A stretch of 34,686 nt of DNA from Chromatiales bacterium (GTDB taxonomy: Bacteria; Pseudomonadota; Gammaproteobacteria; SZUA-152), in the NCBI GenBank assembly GCA_026999335.1, contig JALTPW010000176.1, positions 1 to 34,686 on the forward strand, in the 5' to 3' direction. How positions within the stretch are numbered: the first letter of the stretch is position 1; each line of letters begins with the position of its first letter. Shown here piece by piece: positions 27,164-34,686 of this stretch. Under the pieces are notes generated by a model. The model ran no database searches. It was not told where the DNA came from and saw nothing but the letters and a program-made list of their open reading frames with translations. The translations under genes were made by a program, and so were the position numbers.

Positions 27164-27864
27164 TGACCACCTCCGTTAGCTCTGTTAGACTGTCTAAAAA
27201 AACACCAATTACATAGATTGGACGGGCGCGGCGCAAAGCATGTGTCGGATAGCATCGGCTTTACTCGCCGTTCCCATGCACTGATCAAATCATCGAGCTG
27301 GTCGCGGGTGTAGAAGATAGCCGGTTCATCAGGCCCCGGGTGTGTCTGTCCAATATCGAGGTAGACCAATTCAGCGCGCACCCGCTCGACATCGACACAT
27401 GATAACAACCCGCCAAGAGCGTATAATTGCAGCTGTTCCAAATACTCCGCGTGCTTCTCAGGCCGATATTTGCCAGTTTTCCAATCGCGTACGATCAGCT
27501 CATTACCACTTCGCTCGGCACAGTCGACCTTAATACGCACCCGGCATCCAGACCAATCGTCCCAAGTCGTCGGTGTCCAAGATGCAGTAAAGGCCCAAGT
27601 ATCTTCGATAATCAGCGAACCATCCCGCTTTGAAAATTTTCGGCGAAGACGTCTAAACAGCTTACTGAATTGTCGTAGCTCATTGGGCAAACTATCTAGC
27701 TCACCCTTAATGAACGCTTCAGCTAAGTTGTGAATTTCAACGCCACGCTGCATGGCAGCATTAGGCGGCTCTTTAATACGATCAATAAATTTCAGTTTAG
27801 CCTTTAGCGGACACTGTTGGTAATCCGCATATCGGCTAAACGACCAACTTGTGATATTCTGCAC
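27148..27864 (-). CDS. PD-(D/E)XK nuclease, Cas4/RecB-like
   Basis: SWSFSRYADYQQCPLKAKLKFID, GVEIHNLAEAFIKGEL, LIVRDWKTGKYRPEKHAEYLEQLQLYAL, C-terminal Cys residues. GTG 27864 with AGGAG is a likely start; track start is 27885. Confidence 0.82.
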   Translation of the reverse strand: MQNITSWSFSRYADYQQCPLKAKLKFIDRIKEPPNAAMQRGVEIHNLAEAFIKGELDSLPNELRQFSKLFRRLRRKFSKRDGSLIIEDTWAFTASWTPTTWDDWSGCRVRIKVDCAERSGNELIVRDWKTGKYRPEKHAEYLEQLQLYALGGLLSCVDVERVRAELVYLDIGQTHPGPDEPAIFYTRDQLDDLISAWERRVKPMLSDTCFAPRPSNLCNWCFFRQSNRANGGGQCQFY

Positions 27865-29782
27865 AAAGTTCTCCTTTCTTGTCATAGGGAATTAACTCGG
27901 CCCAGTTAGTTGTGCTAACTGAACCCTCACTCAGCATGGGAACGTCAAATTCGACTGATTCCATAGCCTCACGCAAGGCTTCCATTGCAACCTGGGTATC
28001 TTCGCGCGGCACGGACACGGTAATTTGGTCATGCACGTTTAGCGCTAGCCGCCAACTTGGACGCTTAACGTCAAAAAATCTAATTAACGCCTCCTTCGTG
28101 CAGTCGGCAGCTGAGCCTTGGATCAATACGTTAACCAGCTTATAGTCAAACTTGCGCAACTTGCCGCCAACGAGTTTGGGTGGCTCGCAGTAGTATTCAC
28201 GACCACCCCAAGTTCGAATCGGTAAGTTCAACGCAGCACGCTGCTTCATGTCACTGTACATCTCTCTTAGCCCAGGGTAGAGCTGGAGGATGGCAGATTT
28301 TAACGCTTTCGATTCCTCGACAGACATGTTATTCTTCTCCGCCAGCTTGCCAACCCCCATGCCGTAAATCAAGCCTAAATTCGTGTTCTTGACTGGTTTG
28401 CGCGGGTAATACTTCCCTCGTTTAGCAAGCTCCTCTTGCGCTGAATCATGGAAGTCAATCCACGGATTTTCAATGTACTTTTGTTGTAGTGCGCCGCCGT
28501 CGAAGTGCGCAAGAATGCGTGGTTCTTGTTGACTGTAGTCGCGGTCGATAAATACGTGCCCGTCCCACGGCACAATGTAACTGCGCACTAATGGGAGCGG
28601 CGGCAGTCCGTTAAACGGGCAACGCGGCAGGGTCTTACGTTTAACGCGATCGGTTACTTCATGCTTAAACAGCGGCTCAAATTCATTGGGGATGTTCTGG
28701 AAGTTCGGTGTTGACGAAAGTCTACCTGTCCGCGTGCCGACGTTATCCTTACCTTTAGGGCTGCGCACCTGGTTCCACTGCGTGTAAATTAGTCCACCCG
28801 ACGCCTCAGCTACGCGCAGCCAAGGCTCCATAAACGTACCGAGACACGTGGACAACTGCGCGCGATACGCGAGCACTGCGAGCAACTGTCTGTCTGATAC
28901 AGCCCGCAGGAGTGCGTCTTTATTGGTCTGGAATTTACCTGTTTTTGTGCGAAGCGCTTTGCTCTCATCAATGACCCCAGCTCGCAACATGGCGTCGAAC
29001 AACTGCGCGCCGGAATTTAGATTCACGTCATCGCCGCAATTCAACCGCCGACGCAACCACGCATCAATTCGGCGGTGCCACTGCGCGTACATTTCGACGT
29101 CAGCACGCAGCCGTGGCAAGTCAACTGGCAACCCCTGCCGCTCCATCTCGAGCAGGACCGGCAACAAGCGACGCTCACGGTCGTACGCCTCAGACATGCC
29201 GCGGTCAATTGTCTTCTTATGCAACAATTCGAACAGCGCCTCAGTGCGCTCAACGTCACCTGCCGCGTACTTCCCGACCAAGTCGCCAGGGGCGTAAGCG
29301 AGATAGCGGCCAAAGTAATGCGGACTGTTCTTAGACTTACTAATGCGGACCCCTGGAACTGGTTGGTGTTCGAGTAGCCACTCACCGACAGCATCACGCT
29401 CTTCGGCCGGCCAATTGAGCAGCCGTGCCGCGGCTTCCTTCAGCCCAAGCTCACGTTGATGAGGATCATCCAAGAACAGCAAAAACATCGTGTCGTGCAC
29501 ACGCTGCCAATTAGGCACCGCGAGCCCAAACCAAACCTCGATAACATCAAGATCAAACTTAGCGTTTTGAAACAGAACCCCGCCGCGGTGACGATACGCC
29601 TTTCGCAGCGCCTTGGCGGCCGTACCCCAACCGCAATTATTGGCTGTTGCATGGCCAAATGCATAGTACTCCGCGCGCTTACCTGGATATTTAATCGCGA
29701 CACCTACCGGTTGCGGCGGGTAGTGCGGCCTGCCCTCGATGCCGAAGGTTTCAACGTCGACGGTAACTGGCAGACGCCGCAT
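27836..29782 (-). CDS. DNA polymerase I-like (family A) with 3'-5' exonuclease domain
   Basis: VTVDVETFG exo motif; HVFIDRDYSQQEPRILAHF (motif A), RKPVKNTNLGLIYGMG (motif B), ALNVHDQITVSVP (motif C). Confidence 0.95.
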   Translation of the reverse strand: MRRLPVTVDVETFGIEGRPHYPPQPVGVAIKYPGKRAEYYAFGHATANNCGWGTAAKALRKAYRHRGGVLFQNAKFDLDVIEVWFGLAVPNWQRVHDTMFLLFLDDPHQRELGLKEAAARLLNWPAEERDAVGEWLLEHQPVPGVRISKSKNSPHYFGRYLAYAPGDLVGKYAAGDVERTEALFELLHKKTIDRGMSEAYDRERRLLPVLLEMERQGLPVDLPRLRADVEMYAQWHRRIDAWLRRRLNCGDDVNLNSGAQLFDAMLRAGVIDESKALRTKTGKFQTNKDALLRAVSDRQLLAVLAYRAQLSTCLGTFMEPWLRVAEASGGLIYTQWNQVRSPKGKDNVGTRTGRLSSTPNFQNIPNEFEPLFKHEVTDRVKRKTLPRCPFNGLPPLPLVRSYIVPWDGHVFIDRDYSQQEPRILAHFDGGALQQKYIENPWIDFHDSAQEELAKRGKYYPRKPVKNTNLGLIYGMGVGKLAEKNNMSVEESKALKSAILQLYPGLREMYSDMKQRAALNLPIRTWGGREYYCEPPKLVGGKLRKFDYKLVNVLIQGSAADCTKEALIRFFDVKRPSWRLALNVHDQITVSVPREDTQVAMEALREAMESVEFDVPMLSEGSVSTTNWAELIPYDKKGELCAEYHKLVV

Positions 29783-29957
29783 CTAACTCACCCCTCTCAC
29801 GATCAGCGCGCAACTTGTTCAACCTGCTGTGAATGCGACGCAAAAATTGACGGCGTCGCTTAGTCGCCAATTCAAACTTTAGTAAAGCAATGCATTCTTC
29901 TTCATTTGCGTGACGCAGCTCGTCATTCAATCCGCGCCAGTTGCGTAGATTCTCCAT
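29751..29957 (-). CDS. Small basic hypothetical protein
   Basis: Collinear ORF overlapping polymerase start; charged helical. Confidence 0.5.
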   Translation of the reverse strand: MENLRNWRGLNDELRHANEEECIALLKFELATKRRRQFLRRIHSRLNKLRADRERGELDAASASYRRR

Positions 29958-29966
29958 CTAATCCGC

Positions 29967-29984
29967 TGGGCGGTTGCCCGCCCA
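29967..29984 (-). other. Intergenic hairpin TGGGCGG-TTGC-CCGCCCA
   Basis: Perfect 7-bp GC-rich stem, tetraloop, no U-tract on either strand. Confidence 0.7.
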
Positions 29985-30001
29985 ACGCCTCAGGTTGTTA
30001 A

Positions 30002-30820
30002 TTAGTACTTGCGGCGGCGGCGGCGGCTGCGACGACGCGCATTGGCGCGCAAAGGCTTTTGCCGCTGCTCCTGCTGCTCGTCCAAGGAGTACGGGAAATC
30101 GATCGTCGATCGCGCCTCCTCACGTCGGGCCATAATGGCAGGCATAAGCTCATCAGGCACTTTCTGGATGGCCTCAAAAACAATCTTGAACTGCGTCTTC
30201 TGATCAGGTACCAAAGACACATGCGAAATCACGCCAAACGGCGGGCGGCGCAACGCTCCGGCCAGCTGCTTGACATAGCGGGCGTAGCCACGCACCGACG
30301 TCACCGGCAGCTTCAGAAACCCGATGTCGATCGTTTCATAGTGCACCGGATCCTCGAACAGCTCGAACCCGTTGCGAGAAAGCTGACCGGCAGGCAACAA
30401 CGCAAGACGCCTGACATTACGGCACGCCCTCCCCTTTCCGCGATCCGCTGAGCCCCACTCATTGTGGGGGCACTCAGCGCACCTACCACTCTGCGCCTGA
30501 CCGGCGTCAACGACGGCATGGTGCGGCGCCAAGTTCTCCTCCTCTTCGGCGAGCGCAAAACACGTAGGGTTTTGCGGGACGTCCGGATCATAAGGCGTGT
30601 CGTAGTACAAGTTTTCGAATACCGACGCTAGCACAATGACCGCCATCTCGTTGTTCGGCAGCGGACTGTCCTGCCAGCTGAGTACACCGCCCTGCGTAGA
30701 AAAGAACTGGCCGGCAGACGCATTGGCCTCGAGCTCGGCGGCGAGTTGGGCCTCCTTAGCCAGCTCCTCGTCCCATTTCATAATTGCCTTTGATGAACCT
30801 GAACTTCTGGACTTGCGCAT
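30002..30820 (-). CDS. Conserved phage protein with CxxC...GKGxxC zinc-like motif, possible ssDNA-binding protein
   Basis: CAECPHNEWGSADRGKGRACRNVRRLALL; Arg-rich C-terminus RANARRRSRRRRRKY. Confidence 0.6.
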   Translation of the reverse strand: MRKSRSSGSSKAIMKWDEELAKEAQLAAELEANASAGQFFSTQGGVLSWQDSPLPNNEMAVIVLASVFENLYYDTPYDPDVPQNPTCFALAEEEENLAPHHAVVDAGQAQSGRCAECPHNEWGSADRGKGRACRNVRRLALLPAGQLSRNGFELFEDPVHYETIDIGFLKLPVTSVRGYARYVKQLAGALRRPPFGVISHVSLVPDQKTQFKIVFEAIQKVPDELMPAIMARREEARSTIDFPYSLDEQQEQRQKPLRANARRRSRRRRRKY

Positions 30821-30829
30821 TGTAACCTC

Positions 30830-31213
30830 CTAACGTTTTGCGACTGATAAATCTGTGATGTTGAATCGACGCACGCCCGGCACTTCTAAGCCGTGCTCCC
30901 ATTGCTCGCGCACAGCGTCGGTGGAAGGCCGCAACTTATTGGCGAGATGCGTATGGCCTTGGTTGATAACGTAGTCATAAAAGACATTGTAATCGACCAC
31001 CTCAGGCACAGCCTTAACTACCACCTCCACTTTGGCCTGGCGACCTACAACACCGCCACTGGCCTTGCTGAGGTTGTTGATAATGTGGTTTTTCAAGGCT
31101 GTTTCCTCAGCCTTCATCTTATTGACCTCACGCTGCATCTCACGACGACGCTGCCTCAATCGGTAGAGCCGGTCAGCGCATCGACTCAGATTACTCGGAA
31201 ACTTGTACTTCAT
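30830..31213 (-). CDS. Conserved podophage hypothetical protein (coiled coil)
   Basis: MKYKFPSNLSRCADRLYRLRQRRREMQREVNKMKAEETALKNHIINNL; ATG 31213 after AGGAGGG. Confidence 0.7.
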   Translation of the reverse strand: MKYKFPSNLSRCADRLYRLRQRRREMQREVNKMKAEETALKNHIINNLSKASGGVVGRQAKVEVVVKAVPEVVDYNVFYDYVINQGHTHLANKLRPSTDAVREQWEHGLEVPGVRRFNITDLSVAKR

Positions 31214-31227
31214 AACTCGCCCTCCTA

Positions 31228-31506
31228 TTACTTGTGGCATCTAGGACACCAGAGCCCGACCGTGTACAATCCACGTTGGCGAGATATGCGCCCAGTGCCG
31301 AGGCACTCAGGGCAATCAGCTGACGTTTGTGCAGCTGTTTCAGCCTCAGCCAATGCGTGCTCGTACAACGCTCGCCACTTGACGAACTCACCAGCATCCC
31401 CGCCACGATCTGGGTGGTGTTGACGCGCCAATCTGCGCCACCGCCGGCTTACCTCGTCCGGCGTGGCAGTGGGCGCTACACCAAACCGCTCACGTGCAGT
31501 CGTCAC
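31228..31506 (-). CDS. DnaJ (J-domain) protein with C-terminal CxxC pairs
   Basis: ERFGVAPTATPDEVSRRWRRLARQHHPDRGG (HPD); CPECLGTG...CPRCH; proposed GTG start 31506 after GAGG instead of 31557. Confidence 0.85.
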   Translation of the reverse strand: MTTARERFGVAPTATPDEVSRRWRRLARQHHPDRGGDAGEFVKWRALYEHALAEAETAAQTSADCPECLGTGRISRQRGLYTVGLWCPRCHK

Positions 31507-31717
31507 GACTGAGCACCTCGACCAATTTGTCGCAATACCATTGGGCCTTAGCCGCATCGATGGCCGGTGCGTCTTTTAGCCCGAGCCGCCAGATGTACTT
31601 AACAACTTGGCCGCGTAAGTACCCGACAAACTGCTCGCGTTCAAGACACGCCTCAAGCGCCTCAATGCACTCAACATTGCCTTGACAGTAGTGCACAGGA
31701 TTAATTTTATCATCCAT
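31490..31717 (-). CDS. DUF3310 family protein (family that includes T7 gp1.7)
   Basis: INPVHYCQGNVECIEALEACLEREQFVGYLRGQVVKYIWRLGLKDAPAIDAAKAQWYCDKL. Confidence 0.85.
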   Translation of the reverse strand: MDDKINPVHYCQGNVECIEALEACLEREQFVGYLRGQVVKYIWRLGLKDAPAIDAAKAQWYCDKLVEVLSRDDCT

Positions 31718-31753
31718 AAAAATAGCACCCGCTACTTATTAGGTAGCGGGCGC
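31718..31753 (-). terminator. Rho-independent terminator GCGCCCGCTAC-CTAATAA-GTAGCGGGTGC-TATTTTT
   Basis: About 11-bp stem (one G:U), 7-nt loop, U-rich tail on minus strand ending at the ATG at 31717. Confidence 0.88.
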
Positions 31754-31761
31754 GACGTAGT

Positions 31762-32211
31762 TTAGTCCTCATTCTCCTCATCGTCCAAGATCAACAGCTT
31801 GATCAGCTGCGGCTTCTTCCAGCCATTCGGAACGGGCAAACCGCGCTCCTTGCAGATTTCGCGGAGCTCGCCGACCTTCATGGACTTATACTCGGACTCG
31901 TCGACTTCTTCATCGTCGACTTCGGAGATGTCATAGGGCACCTTGTCATCGCCAGTCGCGATGGTATTAGGAGCGCCGTCGGCTTCCTCAACAATGTCCT
32001 CGACCGCGTCGTCAGCAGGTTCCTCAACCTCGGCCAGCCGGCCACGACGGGCTGCGCGCGGAGCAACCTCCGGGGTGCCATCGCCGTCCTTGACGGCAGC
32101 AAGCAACGATGCCACGGCCTCCTTGACCAGGCCGATGACGCGCTTCCGCTCGGAAGCGACCGCTTTGTCCAACTCAGCTTCGATGATGGATTGGATCTTG
32201 TCAACACTCAT
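31762..32211 (-). CDS. Acidic protein with C-terminal SAP/HeH-like motif
   Basis: Acidic middle; KVGELREICKERGLPVPNGWKKPQLIKLLI. Confidence 0.7.
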   Translation of the reverse strand: MSVDKIQSIIEAELDKAVASERKRVIGLVKEAVASLLAAVKDGDGTPEVAPRAARRGRLAEVEEPADDAVEDIVEEADGAPNTIATGDDKVPYDISEVDDEEVDESEYKSMKVGELREICKERGLPVPNGWKKPQLIKLLILDDEENED

Positions 32212-32281
32212 GTAAATTCTCCTATTTAACTTGCACAGGTCTTGCTCACCGCCCCTGTGCTTAGCGGTAAACCCGGTATCA

Positions 32282-32324
32282 ATAATAGTACATAGAATCG
32301 TGTTTGTAAACTATTATTTACAAC
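32282..32324 (-). promoter_or_regulatory. Sigma70-like promoter TTTACA-N17-TATTAT with overlapping dyad operator GTTGTAAA-N6-TTTACAAA
   Basis: -35 complement 32305-32310, -10 complement 32282-32287, dyad 32303-32324; same layout as 24068-24110. Confidence 0.8.
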
Positions 32325-34347
32325 TTTTTTCCAAGTGGTTGGCAATTTGCCGCGCTGAGGCCCGCAGCCACTTCTCTGGGTGGCGTATAATATAGTATCT
32401 TCCCTGAGCACCGTTGGCCAAGCGGACCGGCCGACCACCTAGGGCCTGACGCACCCCGGCCCGGCTCAATTCACGGCCGAGCCCATTGGCCGTGGTGCCC
32501 GTCCGCCCTTCTGGGTCATAGAGCTGCAACAGCTCCTTGCTGGTGAACAGATCCTGCTCGAGCGTCACGTCCCCGACCCTGAGCACTTGATCCGGCGCGG
32601 CAAGTAACTGACGCACCCAACTGCCAAGGTCGCTGCGGCCGGTGTCGATCATCCGCTCCTTGGCCAGCGTGCGGTACGCCGGGGCTGCCGGGTTAAACGT
32701 CGACAAGTCAAGATCGAGCAAATACTGAAAAACGGCGCTCGCTCCGCCGCCCCCTAGCCAATTGGCATAATCGGTATAGAACTGCTCCTCCAACGGGCCG
32801 ACCAAGATTTCGTGGACAAAAAACCGTCGGTCATCATCCTCAAGAAAGAATGAGTCTGGATGCTGGCTGGTGAAGAAGTAATTAATGCAATCCGGCACCA
32901 CGTAGCTGGGGGTGTATTTCGCGTTGATGCGTAACTCTTTTTGCGTGATCATCTTTTTTAGAAAATCCGCGTCATGGCGTTTGTTTGAACCAGTCACGTC
33001 GTCACCCATAACGAACTGCTTTGATTCAGCCCACTCGTTAAAGTTGTTGTGCAGGTCAAGCTGATTGATTTCGGTGAAATTTTGCCCGTAGATTTTACCA
33101 AGCGTGTAACCAATAAGCGACTTCCCGGTGCCATGGCGGATGCCATGAAATACAACTGAGCTGAACATCTTGGTGCCTGGGTGTTGAAGTGGGTACGCGC
33201 ACCACTGGAGGAACCACGTCAACGCGGCGGGCTCAGCATCAGTAAAGAGGTGATCGAGCAACTCAAGGAATGGACTAACATCGCCTGACTTGGGTGCGCA
33301 CCCCCAACCTGGCCAGACGTTGAACTCACCATCAACGAAACGCTCAGCCCCTGGAGCATACGTGAGGCGCGCGGCCTCCAGGCGGAGCGGCCAACGTAAC
33401 CAGGCGGCGGCGGCCGAAACTGGCTTGTAACTAATGGAGCCGTCTTTCTTTAGGCTACGCTCTTGGTACTGCGCGGCGGCCTCCAAATGATCCTTGAACG
33501 CGGCAGGTGATACCTTGTTGCTCAAGTCAGTTTGGTCAATAATCAACCCAGGTTTACGGATGTAGACATATTTCTCGTTTAAGGCCCAAAGCGGACGTGA
33601 CAACCCAAGCGGCTCGGCGTCACTGAGCAGCTCACGGAACATATCAGCGGCGCGCGAACCCGCATGCACAAGGAAATCGTCGAGCCCAACTTTGTCCACC
33701 TCAGGTAATTGCGGCAGAGCAACCAGGTGGCAAAAGGCGCCGCGTCGCTGCAACTGCTCGGCTAATTCACGGAGCGCGTGGCAGACCATTGGGTTAGTGC
33801 GGAAATCGCTGTCAAAACATAGGTAGACATTGCGGCGCAACCAGTTGATTGGCTCCAAGGACGGCAGCCACTCGAGGCCGAGGCGGTGGGAGCGCCAGTT
33901 GTACACGCCGCCGAGGCCGAGGGTGGGGAACCCCTCCTTACACGCCTTAGCGGCCTTGAGCTCGCCCTCTGTGATAATGAGAGGCTCGTCGGGAGTGTCG
34001 CACAGCCCAGCCCAATCGGTGTAGTTCTGTGGGTAGTAGGCTGTTGGGACAGTGTTGGGGAGTTGGACGTACCGCACGGGCTTTTTGTCCGTGAGGGCGA
34101 CAAAATCAGTTGGGGTCTGCAAGTACCGCAGACGGAAAAATGGCTCAGCACCTGGCCAGTCCGGCAACGGCCGACCGCGGTGGTCGTAATACGCGAGCCG
34201 GAGTGACGGAACCGCTTTGAACCCTGGATGGAGTGCCGCGGTCTTTTTTGCGCTGAGCCAGTCTATTTTAAGCGCCTCTGCGTCTGTTTCTGACAGACCG
34301 GAGCTGGCCAACTTGGCTAACGCCAAGGCCCTAGTATTTTTTCGCAC
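32314..34347 (-). CDS. Primase-helicase: TOPRIM/DUF3854-like N-terminus plus SF3/DUF5906-like helicase
   Basis: EPLIITEGELKAAKACKEGFPTLGLGGVYNW...VYLCFDSDF; HGIRHGTGKSLIGYTLGKIYG (Walker A), KQFVMGDDVTGSNKRHD, YFFTSQHPDSFFLEDDDRRFFVHEI. Confidence 0.88.
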   Translation of the reverse strand: MRKNTRALALAKLASSGLSETDAEALKIDWLSAKKTAALHPGFKAVPSLRLAYYDHRGRPLPDWPGAEPFFRLRYLQTPTDFVALTDKKPVRYVQLPNTVPTAYYPQNYTDWAGLCDTPDEPLIITEGELKAAKACKEGFPTLGLGGVYNWRSHRLGLEWLPSLEPINWLRRNVYLCFDSDFRTNPMVCHALRELAEQLQRRGAFCHLVALPQLPEVDKVGLDDFLVHAGSRAADMFRELLSDAEPLGLSRPLWALNEKYVYIRKPGLIIDQTDLSNKVSPAAFKDHLEAAAQYQERSLKKDGSISYKPVSAAAAWLRWPLRLEAARLTYAPGAERFVDGEFNVWPGWGCAPKSGDVSPFLELLDHLFTDAEPAALTWFLQWCAYPLQHPGTKMFSSVVFHGIRHGTGKSLIGYTLGKIYGQNFTEINQLDLHNNFNEWAESKQFVMGDDVTGSNKRHDADFLKKMITQKELRINAKYTPSYVVPDCINYFFTSQHPDSFFLEDDDRRFFVHEILVGPLEEQFYTDYANWLGGGGASAVFQYLLDLDLSTFNPAAPAYRTLAKERMIDTGRSDLGSWVRQLLAAPDQVLRVGDVTLEQDLFTSKELLQLYDPEGRTGTTANGLGRELSRAGVRQALGGRPVRLANGAQGRYYIIRHPEKWLRASARQIANHLEKSCK

Positions 34348-34419
34348 TACTTATGTCCTCACATATTGTTATAACCTGCCACTCAGCAACAGGTTTCTTG
34401 GTCCTCGGCCCATAAAAGA

Positions 34420-34512
34420 AGCAGCCCGACGGCATAGCGTGCTGAGGGAAGGGCGCCAAGTGGAGGGCGGTGAGGGCGCGAGGGGGACCACTTGGCGCGC
34501 CGCCGGGCTGCT
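34420..34512. repeat. Nested inverted repeat beside the primase leader: AGCAGCCCGACGGC/GCCGCCGGGCTGCT around GCGCCAAGTGG/CCACTTGGCGC
   Basis: Inner arms 34453-34463 and 34488-34498 perfect (11 bp); outer arms 34420-34433 and 34499-34512 with one mismatch. Confidence 0.85.
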
Positions 34513-34620
34513 ACAGAATACTCTACTACAGAAATGTGTAGCAGTAAATACCTATTTTTTTGTTTATGAATCAATAAGTTGCGTCAATTCTGCTACAGAT
34601 TGCTACACTGCTACACATTT
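34508..34620. repeat. Iteron-like repeats, right end: CTGCTACA at 34508, 34590, 34608; AAATGTGTAGCAG at 34532-34544 and inverted at 34608-34620
   Basis: Read directly; 14-mer CTGCTACAGATTGC at 34590-34603 also occurs at 24-37. Confidence 0.88.
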
Positions 34621-34686
34621 TCCTATTCCCCCTTATTTCTATTACTACTACTACTCTACTACTTTTTATAAAAATATATATAAAAT

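Noticed and set aside
34383-34574. 63-aa minus-strand ORF at the right end
   Set aside because: Covers the nested inverted repeat and iterons; composition not protein-like.
1-34686. Integrase, CI-type repressor, phage RNA polymerase, tRNA or IS element
   Set aside because: None recognised in any translated ORF or by eye; the absence was not confirmed by search.

Overview
The window looks like a complete or near-complete genome (about 34.7 kb) of a small P22-like podovirus of a Gram-negative host, laid out in two arms. The plus-strand arm (about 283-19633) carries packaging, head, tail/ejection and lysis genes: small and large terminase, P22-type portal, a large PcfJ-like protein, scaffold, coat, head-completion proteins, three ejection-type proteins, a tailspike with a P22-type head-binding domain and an S74-type C-terminal chaperone, holin-like proteins and an M15 endolysin. 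The minus-strand arm (about 34347-19926) carries replication and nucleotide metabolism: TOPRIM/SF3 primase-helicase, SAP/HeH-like acidic protein, DUF3310, J-domain protein, family A DNA polymerase, Cas4/RecB-like nuclease, 3'-5' exonuclease, zinc-finger protein, VRR-NUC, SNF2-type helicase, SAM methyltransferase, MazG-like pyrophosphohydrolase, P-loop kinase fusion, thymidylate-synthase-family protein and dCMP deaminase. I see no integrase, repressor, phage RNA polymerase, tRNA or CRISPR array. The most interesting points are: (1) a nucleotide/base-modification cluster with a TS-family enzyme carrying Asp at the Asn177 position (dCMP-hydroxymethylase-like), beside a P-loop kinase fused to what looks like a uracil-DNA-glycosylase-fold domain; (2) CTGCTACA/TGTAGCAG iteron-like repeats at both window ends, which would merge into one origin-like region if the ends are joined; (3) two minus-strand sigma70-like promoters that share the same dyad operator at the same spacing; (4) a terminator whose U-tract runs straight into the DUF3310 start codon; (5) a PcfJ-like domain in a likely virion protein; (6) a 167-bp out-of-frame overlap of the VRR-NUC and helicase genes that covers the Walker A codons. 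All assignments were made by reading the sequence, with no database search.
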